Origin: Bacillota bacterium
GTDB taxonomy: Bacteria; Bacillota; Sulfobacillia; JABLXB01
Assembly (NCBI GenBank): GCA_013178305.1
Contig: JABLXB010000005.1
Span: 62,001-126,000 of the forward strand
Reading direction: 5' to 3'
Length of the DNA stretch: 64,000 nucleotides
Positions 33,897 through 42,722 of the stretch are shown here, one piece after another. The position numbers and the translations under genes were made by a program. The notes under the pieces were generated by a model, which saw nothing but the letters and a program-made list of their open reading frames with translations, was not told the origin of the DNA and made no database searches. How positions within the stretch are numbered: position 1 is the first letter of the stretch; each line of letters starts with the position of its first letter.

Positions 33897-35129
33897 GTGA
33901 CCCGCGATGGAAGGAAGCGATGGCCCCGTGGTAGAAACGATCCAGCCGTGTCGAGATCTCATCCGGTCCAACACGGGGCCGTTCAACCGGCGGCCGCCGG
34001 CGCCGCCGGCGCGGAGGACGCCCCATACTGGTTGTCTCTTGGCAGGGCGGCAGGGATAGGCCCACGTCGCTTCGTCCGCCTCGTAGAATTCTTTGGCTCG
34101 CCCCAGGCCGTATTGGGCCGTACCGCGGCCGAAGTGTCCAGGGCTGCGTGCGTGCCCCTGGATGTTGCAGCAGGCGTCCTGCGGAGCGTTCCCGGCATAG
34201 AAGAGGACCTGCAGGTCCAGGCGATGGCGAGGGCCGGAGCGCGCCTCGTCACGTACCTTTCCACGGAGTATCCCCCACTACTCAGAAACATCCACGATTT
34301 CCCGCCGTTTCTGTTTGTGCGCGGAATGACCCTTTCGAGTCTCGGTGCGCCGGCGCGCGGCCAAGACAGGACGCCCTGGGTCGCGGTCGTCGGTAGTCGC
34401 AAGGCCACGCCGTACGGAAGGTCCATGGCTGCCGCGCTGGCCCGGGATCTCTCATTGAGCGGCGTGGTGGTCGTCAGCGGGATGGCCGCGGGCATAGATT
34501 CCTGCGCGCATCGTGGGGCTCTCGACGGCGGGGGCCCGACCGTGGCCGTGCTCGGAACCGGTGTGGACGTGCCGTACCCAAGGGCAAACGCCGCTCTCCT
34601 TGAGAGCATCATCCACAGCGGCGCGGTGGTATCCGAATACCCCATGGGGTCGCAGCCCGAACCGTGGCGCTTTCCCGCGCGCAACAGGATTATCAGTGGT
34701 ATGTGCGAGGCCACCGTCGTGGTCGAGGCCGGGGAATCGAGCGGCGCGCTCATCACCGCGGACTTCGCACTGGAACAGGGGCGGGAGGTACTGGCGGTTC
34801 CGGGGCCGGCGGGGGCGGCGATGAGCCGCGGCACCAACGGGCTCATCAGGAGTGGAGCAGGGCTGGTTGAGACCGCTGCGGACGTCCTGGAGCCGCTTGG
34901 TCTGGAGACATCCGGCGGGGGAACCGGGCGGGGGACCGGTTGCGGCGCCCAACCTTCCGTCGAGGAAGGCGCGGTGATGGAGGCCCTTCGCGAAGGACCC
35001 ATGTCGGTCGGTGAAGTAGCGCAGAGCACGGGGATGGACCTGCCTGGTGTCATGGGCAGTCTTACGAAGCTGGAGATCATGGGGCTTGTGTGCAGGCTGC
35101 CGGGAGGGGTATACTGCAGGCGGCGCTAG
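33897..35129 (+). CDS. dprA: DNA-processing protein DprA
   Basis: A 410-residue transformation protein that loads RecA onto incoming single-stranded DNA. A helical SAM-like N-terminal region (YWLSLGRAAGIGPRRFVRLVEFFGS) leads to the extended Rossmann core: AVVGSRKATPYGR, GVVVVSGMAAGIDSCAHRGAL, VAVLGTGVDVPYPRAN and FPARNRIISG. The C-terminal winged helix (EGPMSVGEVAQSTGMDLPGVMGSLTKLEIMGLV) is present. About 40 unconserved residues follow the GTG 33897 start, so the true start may lie further in. It is upstream of topA, as in Bacillus. Confidence 0.93.
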   Translation: MTRDGRKRWPRGRNDPAVSRSHPVQHGAVQPAAAGAAGAEDAPYWLSLGRAAGIGPRRFVRLVEFFGSPQAVLGRTAAEVSRAACVPLDVAAGVLRSVPGIEEDLQVQAMARAGARLVTYLSTEYPPLLRNIHDFPPFLFVRGMTLSSLGAPARGQDRTPWVAVVGSRKATPYGRSMAAALARDLSLSGVVVVSGMAAGIDSCAHRGALDGGGPTVAVLGTGVDVPYPRANAALLESIIHSGAVVSEYPMGSQPEPWRFPARNRIISGMCEATVVVEAGESSGALITADFALEQGREVLAVPGPAGAAMSRGTNGLIRSGAGLVETAADVLEPLGLETSGGGTGRGTGCGAQPSVEEGAVMEALREGPMSVGEVAQSTGMDLPGVMGSLTKLEIMGLVCRLPGGVYCRRR

Positions 35130-35179
35130 GTAGAATACGAGCGGACGGAATCCAAGCCGGAGGGGTGTCACGCATCGGG

Positions 35180-37342
35180 ATGACCAAACCGTTAATCATC
35201 GTGGAGTCGCCGGCCAAGGCGAAGACCATACAGGGCTTCCTGGGGAAGCGATTCACCGTAAAGGCCTCGATGGGCCACGTCAGGGACCTTCCAAGGAGCC
35301 AGTTCGGTGTGGATGTCGATAATGGGTTCGAGCCGAAGTACATCGCGATCCGGGGTAAGGGCGATGTAATCAAGGACCTGCGTGAAGGGGCCAAAAAGGC
35401 TTCGAAGGTGTACCTCGCCACCGACCCTGACCGCGAGGGTGAAGCCATATCGTGGCATCTCGCCCACATACTCGGGCTCGGAGAAAGCGACTCGAACAGG
35501 CTCGAGTTCCACGAGATTACGCGGGACGTCGTCCAGCAAGCCGTCAAGCAGCCTCGTTCTATAAACATGAACCTCGTCAACGCGCAGCAGGCGAGGAGAA
35601 TACTCGACAGGCTCGTCGGCTACAAGCTCAGCCCGCTATTGTGGCGCAAGGTTGGGCCGGGACTGAGCGCCGGGAGGGTGCAGTCGGTCGCCGTCAGGCT
35701 CATCTGCGACAGGGAGAACGAGATCGAGCGGTTCGTCTCGGAGGAATACTGGACACTCGTTGCTGCGCTGGTCAAAGATGGAGGGGCTGGCGAGGCATTC
35801 ACCGCGAGGTACTACGGCGCGCGGGGCGAGAAGCGGGACCTCAAGACCGGTGACGAGGTCCGTGACCTCATCGGCGAGCTGAAGGCCCGCGAGTATGTGG
35901 TTTCGTCCGTCAAGAAGAAGGAAAGGCGGCGCATACAACCGCTGCCGTTCACAACGAGCACGATGCAGCAGGAGGCCGGCAGGAAACTCGGGTTCACTGT
36001 GCGGAGGACCATGCGCGCCGCCCAGCAGCTCTACGAGGGGCTTTCGCTCGGTTCCGCGGGAACGGTGGGACTCGTGACCTACATAAGGACCGACTCCACC
36101 AGGGTCAGTGAAGCCGCGCGAGGCGAAGCGCTTTCGTACGTCCAGTCGAAGTTCGGGCCCGAATACAGGGGCTTCGTGCGTAAGGAGCCCGGCGATAAGC
36201 CGTTCGTCCAGGGAGCGCACGAGTGCATAAGGCCGACTTCGGTGTTCAGGGATCCCGAGTCGGTCAAGCAGTTCCTCACAGCCGACCAGTACAGGCTGTA
36301 CCGGCTGGTTTGGGAGAGGTTCCTCGCCAGCCAGATGGCGCCGGCCGTGTATGACACTGTTACGGCCGACATAGCGGCGGGGGAGCACCTGTTCAAGGCG
36401 AGCGGCTCGGCCCTGAAGTTCGCGGGATTCACGAGAGTGTACGTCGAGGGAAAAGACGACGAAGAGAAAAACGGCGAAGAGGCGCTCCCGGAACTCGCGG
36501 AGGGCGAGCGCCTGCGGCTTCAGGGGCTGAAAGGAAAACAACATTTCACGCAACCGCCGTCCAGGTATACGGAGGCCATGCTCGTCAAGGCCCTAGAGGA
36601 GAAGGGCATTGGGCGTCCGAGCACGTATGCGCCGACGATTGAGACGATCCAGGACCGGGAGTATGTGAACAAGGAGCAGGGCCGGTTCAAGCCGACCGCG
36701 CTCGGGAGGATCGTTGTCGACCTTCTCAGGGAGCACTTCCCCAACATAATCGACGTCGAATTCACTGCGGCCATGGAGCAGGACCTCGATGGTGTGGAGT
36801 CGGGCAACCGCGGGTGGCTGAACGTGGTCCAGGAGTTCTACACCCCCTTCTCGTCAATGCTCGAGGCGGCCGATACGAGGATCGAGCGCGTCGAGCGGCC
36901 CGACGAGCCCACGGATGTTGTGTGCAACCAGTGCGGCAGGCAAATGGTAATCAAGCGTGGCCGCTTCGGGAGATTCCTGGCATGTCCCGGCTTCCCGGAA
37001 TGCCGGAACACCAAGCCGATCACCGAGCCGGCCGGCGTCAATTGCCCGGAGTGCGGGCGTGAGGTCGTGGTCAGGAAATCGAAGAAGGGGAGGAAATTCT
37101 ACGGTTGTAGCGGGTACCCCGGCTGCAAGTTCGTATCATGGGACAAGCCGCTACGTGAAAATTGCCCCAATTGTGGAGCTTTTCTTGTGGAGAAGAGGAC
37201 AAGGGAACGAGGCCTCGAATACCGTTGTTCCAGGGAGGGTTGCGGTTATGTAACCCGGCCCCCCAGGAAGGGCTCGCGAAAGGCTCCTCCGGAGGAGGTT
37301 GCCGGACAGGCTGCCCCAGTCGGGGTGGAGATATCCGGCTGA
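35180..37342 (+). CDS. topA: DNA topoisomerase I
   Basis: A 720-residue type IA enzyme relaxing negative supercoils. The Toprim domain starts KPLIIVESPAKAKTIQGFLG and includes DPDREGEAISWH. The active-site tyrosine is Y301 in VTYIRTDSTR. Three C-terminal C4 zinc fingers follow: CNQCGR...CPGFPEC, CPECGR...CSGYPGC and CPNCGA...CSREGC. ATG 35180 is the family start, after GGAGGGGTG at 35159; longer in-frame starts overlap dprA. Confidence 0.96.
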   Translation: MTKPLIIVESPAKAKTIQGFLGKRFTVKASMGHVRDLPRSQFGVDVDNGFEPKYIAIRGKGDVIKDLREGAKKASKVYLATDPDREGEAISWHLAHILGLGESDSNRLEFHEITRDVVQQAVKQPRSINMNLVNAQQARRILDRLVGYKLSPLLWRKVGPGLSAGRVQSVAVRLICDRENEIERFVSEEYWTLVAALVKDGGAGEAFTARYYGARGEKRDLKTGDEVRDLIGELKAREYVVSSVKKKERRRIQPLPFTTSTMQQEAGRKLGFTVRRTMRAAQQLYEGLSLGSAGTVGLVTYIRTDSTRVSEAARGEALSYVQSKFGPEYRGFVRKEPGDKPFVQGAHECIRPTSVFRDPESVKQFLTADQYRLYRLVWERFLASQMAPAVYDTVTADIAAGEHLFKASGSALKFAGFTRVYVEGKDDEEKNGEEALPELAEGERLRLQGLKGKQHFTQPPSRYTEAMLVKALEEKGIGRPSTYAPTIETIQDREYVNKEQGRFKPTALGRIVVDLLREHFPNIIDVEFTAAMEQDLDGVESGNRGWLNVVQEFYTPFSSMLEAADTRIERVERPDEPTDVVCNQCGRQMVIKRGRFGRFLACPGFPECRNTKPITEPAGVNCPECGREVVVRKSKKGRKFYGCSGYPGCKFVSWDKPLRENCPNCGAFLVEKRTRERGLEYRCSREGCGYVTRPPRKGSRKAPPEEVAGQAAPVGVEISG

Positions 37343-37358
37343 ACTGCAGCGATGGGTA

Positions 37359-38294
37359 ATGGTCCGCACCGTGAAAGGGGCAGAAGCCGACTTGGCGGAA
37401 AATCTCGTTGAAGAATTCCTCACGTATCTCGTCGCCGAGAAGAAGGCGTCGCCGAAGACCCTCGAGAGTTACAGCCGCGACATTTCACAGTTCTTGGGTT
37501 TTCTGGACCGGCTTGGCCGGGGCATCGAGAGACCCGAGGAGATAGATTACCTCGTCATCCGCGGCTTCGTCTCCCACCTGTCGGGGCAGGGCTATTCCAG
37601 GAGGTCCATCGCGAGAAAACAGGCATGCCTGCGCACGTTCTTCAAGTACCTTTGTAGGGAAGACCGGATCTCCAGCAATCCCGCCAAAGAGGTGGCAACC
37701 CCGAAGCTGGAGAAGAAGCTGCCTCACTTTCTTGACGAAGCGGAGGTCCGGGCGCTCATCGAGCAGCCTGACTCCTCCACGGTCCTGGGCGCTCGAGACA
37801 GGGCGATACTGGACCTCCTGTACGCGGCGGGGCTACGGGTTAGTGAACTCGTTTCGCTGAGCGCAGGGGATATCGATTACTCGGTGGGGTACGTGGTGGT
37901 AATGGGAAAGGGACGCAAGGAGCGATTCGTGCCGGTCGGCTCCGAGGCTATCGCATCTCTCGGACGATACCTCGAGTCGTCTCGCCCCGCGCTGGCCGCG
38001 AACTCCCGGAAACCGGGCAGGGCGCTGTTCCTGAGCAAGCGCGGCACGCGGCTGACGACGAGGAGCGTCATGCGCCTCGTAGACAAGTACGTGAAGATGC
38101 TCGCGATCAGGAAGCACGTCAGCCCCCACACACTGCGGCATTCGTTCGCCACACACCTGCTCGCCGGGGGCGCCGACCTGCGCTCTGTCCAGGAGATGCT
38201 TGGTCACGCGAGCATATCCACCACGCAGATCTACACGCACATCACGAGGAAGAAGATGAAAGAGGTGTACGACAAGGCGCACCCGCGGGCGTAG
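37359..38294 (+). CDS. xerC: Tyrosine recombinase XerC
   Basis: A 311-residue recombinase resolving chromosome dimers at dif with a XerD partner. The N-terminal SAM-like core-binding domain (FLTYLVAEKKASPKTLESYSRDISQFLGFL) is followed by the catalytic domain: R in AGLRVSEL, the HTLRHSF box, and nucleophile Y292 in YTHITRKKM. ATG 37359 is preferred; GTG 37371 is also possible. It sits between topA and hslV as in Bacillus codV, so it is part of the topA-xerC-hslVU-codY cluster and not a phage integrase. Confidence 0.94.
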   Translation: MVRTVKGAEADLAENLVEEFLTYLVAEKKASPKTLESYSRDISQFLGFLDRLGRGIERPEEIDYLVIRGFVSHLSGQGYSRRSIARKQACLRTFFKYLCREDRISSNPAKEVATPKLEKKLPHFLDEAEVRALIEQPDSSTVLGARDRAILDLLYAAGLRVSELVSLSAGDIDYSVGYVVVMGKGRKERFVPVGSEAIASLGRYLESSRPALAANSRKPGRALFLSKRGTRLTTRSVMRLVDKYVKMLAIRKHVSPHTLRHSFATHLLAGGADLRSVQEMLGHASISTTQIYTHITRKKMKEVYDKAHPRA

Positions 38295-38351
38295 CGCCGG
38301 CGGGGACGTTTCCATTTCGTGGCGCGGGAGCGCAACAGGGGGTAGTCTGGA

Positions 38352-38912
38352 TTGGCCGTGGAGAATGGGCCGTTTGTAGGCACCACGATCGTGGCCGTGA
38401 GGCGAGACGGCAAGGGCGCCATGGCGGGGGATGGGCAGGTAACGCTTAGCGCGAATAACACGATAATGAAACAAACTGCCCGTAAGGTGAGGCGTATAAG
38501 TGGAGGGAAAGTCCTCGCCGGTTTTGCCGGCTCCGCGGCAGATTCCTTCAGCCTGTTCGAGCGTTTTGAATCCAAGCTGGCCGAGAGCAGGGGGAACCTG
38601 CAGCGCGCCGCTGTGGAACTCGCCAAGGACTGGAGGACAGATAGGGCGCTTCGCCGGCTCGAAGCGCTGATGATCGTCATGGACTCGACCGGGCTCCTGG
38701 TCATCTCGGGTAGTGGTGACGTGATCGAACCGGATGACTCCGTGGCCGCCATCGGGTCCGGCGGGCCATACGCCCTGGCCGCGGCAAGGGCCCTCGTCCG
38801 GTTTACCGGCCTGGACGCTGGTAAAATCGCCGCGGAGGCGCTGAAAGTGGCGTCGGAGATTTGCGTATTCACCAACGACCGCGTGGTGCTCGAGGAGATA
38901 GACGCGAGTTGA
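38352..38912 (+). CDS. hslV: ATP-dependent protease subunit HslV
   Basis: A 186-residue proteasome-like peptidase of the HslUV complex. The N-terminal threonine nucleophile is probably T11 (in [13 protein letters not shown]), so about ten residues must be removed first; [22 protein letters not shown] and [16 protein letters not shown] are family motifs. Bacillus CodW uses serine instead. TTG 38352 is taken; an in-frame GTG 38358 would shorten the prosequence. It is co-transcribed with hslU and codY. Confidence 0.94.
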   Translation: MAVENGPFVGTTIVAVRRDGKGAMAGDGQVTLSANNTIMKQTARKVRRISGGKVLAGFAGSAADSFSLFERFESKLAESRGNLQRAAVELAKDWRTDRALRRLEALMIVMDSTGLLVISGSGDVIEPDDSVAAIGSGGPYALAAARALVRFTGLDAGKIAAEALKVASEICVFTNDRVVLEEIDAS

Positions 38913-38951
38913 ACCATGGGTGTCTTTTGGGGGAGAGGGGGCCGTCTGGGC

Positions 38952-40352
38952 ATGGGTTCGAGTGAACTCACCCCTCGGCGGATCGTCGAGGAGCTTGACA
39001 AATATGTGGTCGGGCAGGCTAAAGCCAAGCGATCGGTAGCGATAGCGCTCAGGAACCGCATCCGGAGGCACAACGTCCCGCTGGAGCTGAGGGACGAGAT
39101 AGTACCCAAGAACATCCTCATGATCGGCCCGACCGGAGTGGGCAAGACCGAAATCGCACGCAGGCTGGCACGGCTCGTGCATGCGCCGTTTGTCAAGGTT
39201 GAGGCCACCAAGTTTACCGAAGTCGGCTACGTCGGCCGTGACGTGGACGCCATGGTGAGAGACCTCGTCGAAAGTTCCGTGAGGATGACGAGGGCCGAAC
39301 GCATGGAAGAGGTGAAGGACAAGGCGGCCGCGCTGGGCGAGGAACGCCTCCTGGATATCCTCGTCCCCATACCTTCACGGGAGTCGGGCCCCAGGAACCC
39401 GTTTGAGGCGATTTTCGGCGGGCAGAGGGCGCGGGAGCCTGACGAGGAGTTCGAGCAGCGCGTGAGCGAAGCCCGCAGGGCCCGCGATGAGGTGCGCGAG
39501 CTGTTGTCGGCCGGGGAGATCGAGGACCGCCTGGTGGATGTCGAGGTAGACGATAGTGCGACGCCGCTGATCGAGGTTTTCGACGGCAGCGGGATACAGG
39601 AAATGGGCGTGAATCTCCAGGACGTATTCGGCGGGTTGCTGCCCCGCAAGAAGAAGCGGCGGAAGATCCCCGTGGCCGAGGCGAGGAAGGTACTCGCGCA
39701 GGAAGAGGCGCAGAAACTCATCGACATGGACGCCGTCATATCCGAGGCTGTCCAGCGCGCCGAAGAAATGGGGATAGTCTTCATCGACGAAATGGACAAG
39801 ATAGCGGGTCGCGAGAAGGGCCTGGGCCCCGATGTTTCGAGGGAGGGAGTGCAAAGGGACATACTCCCCATCGTAGAGGGTTCGACCGTGATGACGAAAT
39901 ACGGCCCCGTGAAGACGGACCACGTCCTGTTCATCGCGGCGGGGGCGTTCCACGTGTCGAAGCCCTCGGACCTGATCCCTGAGCTCCAGGGGAGATTCCC
40001 GATCCGGGTCGAACTCGAGGCGCTGGGCAGGGAGGATTTCAAGCGGATACTCACTGAACCTGAGAACGCGCTTACGAAGCAGTACCAGGCGTTGCTCGCG
40101 AGCGACGGGGTCACTCTGCGGTTTACTCCCGACGGGGTGGACGAGATAGCCGACATGGCGACCAGAGTCAATGAGCAGGCCGAGAACATCGGCGCGAGGC
40201 GGCTCCACACCGTCATGGAGAAGCTACTGGAAGACCTGTCGTTCGATGCGCCCGGCGCGGGCCCCAGGTCGGTTGTAATAGACAGGAATTACGTAAGGGC
40301 CAGGCTTTCGGACATCGTCGCCAACGCGGACATTTCAAGGTATATACTGTAA
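38952..40352 (+). CDS. hslU: HslU ATPase subunit of HslUV protease
   Basis: A 466-residue AAA+ unfoldase. [32 protein letters not shown] starts the protein; Walker A is GPTGVGKTE, the pore loop region is [11 protein letters not shown], Walker B is [11 protein letters not shown], and sensor regions include [12 protein letters not shown] and [15 protein letters not shown]. The I domain spans roughly residues 110-235. ATG 38952 matches family starts. An in-frame ATG at 38916 would add 12 residues. It feeds substrates to HslV. Confidence 0.96.
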   Translation: MGSSELTPRRIVEELDKYVVGQAKAKRSVAIALRNRIRRHNVPLELRDEIVPKNILMIGPTGVGKTEIARRLARLVHAPFVKVEATKFTEVGYVGRDVDAMVRDLVESSVRMTRAERMEEVKDKAAALGEERLLDILVPIPSRESGPRNPFEAIFGGQRAREPDEEFEQRVSEARRARDEVRELLSAGEIEDRLVDVEVDDSATPLIEVFDGSGIQEMGVNLQDVFGGLLPRKKKRRKIPVAEARKVLAQEEAQKLIDMDAVISEAVQRAEEMGIVFIDEMDKIAGREKGLGPDVSREGVQRDILPIVEGSTVMTKYGPVKTDHVLFIAAGAFHVSKPSDLIPELQGRFPIRVELEALGREDFKRILTEPENALTKQYQALLASDGVTLRFTPDGVDEIADMATRVNEQAENIGARRLHTVMEKLLEDLSFDAPGAGPRSVVIDRNYVRARLSDIVANADISRYIL

Positions 40353-40386
40353 GTCGTGGGACCAGCGCACAGGGAGGGAAACAGAT

Positions 40387-41169
40387 ATGCAGTCGTTGTT
40401 GCAGAAGACGCGCTCCATTTTGCACCTGTTCCAGCAGCGCTCAGGAGGCTCCGGCGACTTCGGCGATGTGGCCGGGCTCCTCAGGGAATCGCTCTCGTGT
40501 AACGTCCTCATTTTGAACCGGAAGGGGGAGCTGCTGGGGGTTGCGCCGGCATGCGATTCCGGTTGCGAAATCATGAAGACGGATATCCTGGGGGCCGGGA
40601 GGGTTCCATTTGATTATAACGACCGTCTTCTCCTCATGGAGGAGACTGTAAACAACCTCCCACAGGACAGTGCGAGATGCGTGTTCTGCAGGGACAAGGC
40701 GTGCGACAGCGCCGACAGGATGACGACGGTAGTCCCGGTGACAGGCGACGGCGAGCGCCTGGGGACGCTCGTGCTGAACCGCCAGGGCAACGGGTTCGGC
40801 GAGGCGGACTTGGTCATCGCCGAGTACACCGCGATGATCATGGCCATGAAAATGCTCCGGTCGGCGGCCGTCGAGGCCGAGGAAGAGGGCAGGAAACGGG
40901 CGGCCGTCGAGGTCGCGCTCGGGACGCTCTCGTACTCCGAGATGGAGGCTGTCCACCACATATTCGACGAGCTCAACGGCACGGAGGGGTTCCTGGTTGC
41001 GTCGAAGATAGCCGACAGGGTGGGTATTACCAGATCGGTCATCGTCAACGCCCTGAGGAAGTTCGAGAGCGCGGGTGTCATCGAGTCCCGGTCACTGGGC
41101 ATGAAAGGCACATTCATTCGCGTCCTTAACGACAAACTCGTCGAGGAGCTCGCGCGTTCTCGCCGGTAA
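40387..41169 (+). CDS. codY: GTP/branched-chain amino acid-sensing regulator CodY
   Basis: A 260-residue global repressor of nutrient-limitation genes. The N-terminal GAF domain (about 1-155) carries LLQKTRSILHLFQQ and the stretch MTTVVPVTGDGERLGTLVLNR. The C-terminal winged helix has the near-invariant block ASKIADRVGITRSVIVNALR with RSLGMKGTFIRVLND. GGGAGGGAAAC precedes ATG. In several Bacillota CodY represses motility genes; here it sits directly upstream of the flagellar operon but is separated by a strong hairpin and a riboswitch. Confidence 0.96.
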   Translation: MQSLLQKTRSILHLFQQRSGGSGDFGDVAGLLRESLSCNVLILNRKGELLGVAPACDSGCEIMKTDILGAGRVPFDYNDRLLLMEETVNNLPQDSARCVFCRDKACDSADRMTTVVPVTGDGERLGTLVLNRQGNGFGEADLVIAEYTAMIMAMKMLRSAAVEAEEEGRKRAAVEVALGTLSYSEMEAVHHIFDELNGTEGFLVASKIADRVGITRSVIVNALRKFESAGVIESRSLGMKGTFIRVLNDKLVEELARSRR

Positions 41170-41189
41170 CAATATTTTGGCTGCTAGGC

Positions 41190-41227
41190 TACGAGGAACC
41201 GCAGGCGGAAGCCTGCGGTTCCTCGTA
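41190..41227 (+). terminator. Seventeen-pair hairpin after codY
   Basis: A perfect 17-base-pair stem with loop GGAA at 41207-41210. The lack of a T-run makes it an atypical terminator, but it likely insulates codY from the flagellar operon or protects the codY mRNA end. Confidence 0.6.
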
Positions 41228-41345
41228 CCTGTCCCGCGCCCCTTCATCGGATTATCGATAGATCTTGAAAAATATTTAGCTGCAAAAGAAGGAAAATGTG
41301 GTAATCTGTCGTATATGAGACAGCACCCAATTAAATAGGGCACGA
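41228..41345. other. AT-rich promoter region of the flagellar operon
   Basis: No gene seen. This AT-rich stretch (for example around 41262-41335) must hold the operon promoter, since the riboswitch follows directly. Elements such as TTGAAA (41265) and TAATCT (41302) are present, but no pair has correct spacing, so I cannot assign the sigma factor. Confidence 0.4.
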
Positions 41346-41437
41346 CTGCGCGATAAATGGCAAACCCACCGAAAGGTGGGGACGCAAAGCCACGGGTCTA
41401 AAGCCGCAAGGCCATGATAGCCGGGTTGCCGAAGCAG
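41346..41437 (+). promoter_or_regulatory. Cyclic di-GMP-I (GEMM) riboswitch aptamer
   Basis: The conserved core is nearly exact: GGCAAACC (41359-41366), a hairpin CCCACC-GAAA-GGTGGG (41365-41380) with the docking tetraloop, GACGCAAAGCCACGGG (41381-41396), and ATGATAGCCGGGTTGCCGA (41414-41432). P1 is closed by CTGC (41346-41349) and GCAG (41434-41437). This RNA class binds the bacterial second messenger c-di-GMP. It leads the whole flagellar operon, whose expression should therefore respond to c-di-GMP, usually a motility-to-biofilm signal. Confidence 0.96.
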
Positions 41438-41450
41438 AGGGGGAGCGTGT

Positions 41451-41495
41451 CTCGCTCGTCTGTTGCGAAGGCAACCGGCGAGCGAGTTTGTTTTT
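41451..41495 (+). terminator. Riboswitch expression platform: intrinsic terminator
   Basis: CTCGCTCGTC (41451-41460) pairs with GGCGAGCGAG (41477-41486), and GTTGC pairs with GCAAC around loop GAAG (41467-41470); TTTGTTTTT follows. A competing small hairpin GAGCG (41443-41447) with CGCTC (41453-41457) would open the terminator. It ends before the flgB ribosome site, so premature termination is the likely control step. Confidence 0.9.
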
Positions 41496-41511
41496 GGTGG
41501 AGGGATCGTGG

Positions 41512-41895
41512 ATGGTAGGCAGGGTCGTCAACGACGCGACGATGTCGCTCCTGGAGAAGGGGCTCGACCTCGCGTCCGTAAGGCACCGCGCGATCTCCGG
41601 AAATCTGGCTAACGCCAACACCCCCGGATATAAGCGCAGAGACGTATCGTTCGAGACGGTCATGCGCCGCGCCATCGAAGGGTCGATGTCCGGCGGTGAC
41701 GACGAGGATGTCCCCATCGAGCGCGTCGTCATGGTCGACGGGAACAGGTCTCAGCGCAACGATGGGAACAACGTCGACGTCGACTACGAGATGACGGTAC
41801 TGGGAGAGAACACGATCATCTACAACGCTATAGCCCGTCAGCTCTCGTTGAAGCTCGCGTTGATGAGGACAGTCATTACCGAGGGGAGGCGGTAG
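41512..41895 (+). CDS. flgB: Flagellar proximal rod protein FlgB
   Basis: A 127-residue rod subunit at the base of the flagellar drive shaft. The rod motif SGNLANANTPGYKRRDVSF is present and the C-terminal helix IYNAIARQLSLKLALMRTVI is typical. ATG 41512 has GGAGGGAT at 41499. It is the first gene after the riboswitch terminator. Confidence 0.95.
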   Translation: MVGRVVNDATMSLLEKGLDLASVRHRAISGNLANANTPGYKRRDVSFETVMRRAIEGSMSGGDDEDVPIERVVMVDGNRSQRNDGNNVDVDYEMTVLGENTIIYNAIARQLSLKLALMRTVITEGRR

Positions 41896-41897
41896 TC

Positions 41898-42341
41898 GTG
41901 CGCATCTTCAGATCCATGGATGCGAGCGCTTCCGGTCTGACCGCTGAAAGGTTGAGGCTCGACATCATCGCCGGAAACCTTGCGAACGCCAACACCACGC
42001 GTACGGCCGAGGGTGGCCCGTACCGCCGGAAGGTCCCCGTGTTTGTCCAGGGTGTAGGCAACGGGTTCCGGTCATTCTTCCAGGTGTTCTCGAAGTCCCT
42101 GGACGAAGCGCAGGGTGTCCAGGTGGGCGCGGTGGTTTCAGACGACCGGCCCGGGAAGATGAAGTACGAGCCCGGGCATCCGGATGCCGACCAGAACGGG
42201 TACGTGGCAATGCCGAACGTCGACGTTGTCACCGAAATGGTAGACATGATATCGGCCACCAGGGGATACGAGGCGAACGTATCCGCAATTAACGCCGCCA
42301 AGCAGATGGCGATGCGGGCGCTGGAGATCGGCCGCAGCTGA
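41898..42341 (+). CDS. flgC: Flagellar proximal rod protein FlgC
   Basis: A 147-residue rod protein, partner of FlgB. The N-terminal block LRLDIIAGNLANANTTRTAEGGPYRRK and the C-terminal NVDVVTEMVDMISATRGYEANVSAINAAKQM match. GTG 41898 with GGGGAGGCGG upstream. Two bases separate it from flgB. Confidence 0.96.
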   Translation: MRIFRSMDASASGLTAERLRLDIIAGNLANANTTRTAEGGPYRRKVPVFVQGVGNGFRSFFQVFSKSLDEAQGVQVGAVVSDDRPGKMKYEPGHPDADQNGYVAMPNVDVVTEMVDMISATRGYEANVSAINAAKQMAMRALEIGRS

Positions 42342-42352
42342 TGGGGGGATGA

Positions 42353-42712
42353 ATGATGCCCGGGATAGGGCCCGTCATAGGTAACATGGGAATACCGGTT
42401 TCGGGGGGTGCCTGGCCGCAGGCTCCGGTGACGAGGTCGAACGGCCTGGAGGGGGCCACAGGCGCATCCGCGCCCGGGACAACCGCTCAGGCACCGTCGT
42501 TTACTTCATATCTCAAGCAGGCGATCGATGACGTGAACGCGCTGCAGGTGGAGGCGGACGCCGCTTCCAGGTCGATGCTCGCCGGCGACGTGTCCGATAT
42601 CCACCGCGTCGTGATCGCGAGCGAGAAGGCAAGCCTGGCCATGCACCTGGCGATCGAGGTCAGGAACAAGGTTATCGAGGCGTACCAGGAGATCATGAGG
42701 ATGCAGGTTTGA
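42353..42712 (+). CDS. fliE: Flagellar hook-basal body protein FliE
   Basis: A 119-residue adaptor linking the MS ring to the rod. The C-terminal region is diagnostic (FTSYLKQAIDDVNALQVEADAASRSMLAGDV, then HRVVIASEKASLAMHLAIEVRNKVIEAYQEIMRMQV). The first 40 residues are a variable Gly/Pro-rich segment. Starts at 42353 or 42356 (ATGATG) are equivalent. Confidence 0.95.
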   Translation: MMPGIGPVIGNMGIPVSGGAWPQAPVTRSNGLEGATGASAPGTTAQAPSFTSYLKQAIDDVNALQVEADAASRSMLAGDVSDIHRVVIASEKASLAMHLAIEVRNKVIEAYQEIMRMQV

Positions 42713-42722
42713 GGGGTGAACC

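Noticed and set aside
37359-38294. Tyrosine recombinase considered as a mobile-element integrase
   Set aside because: Position between topA and hslVU-codY and the sequence match the housekeeping XerC/CodV, with no attachment site or phage genes nearby.
37833-39182. Reverse-strand frame of 449 codons across xerC, hslV and hslU
   Set aside because: Spans three conserved forward genes and shows no protein family features.
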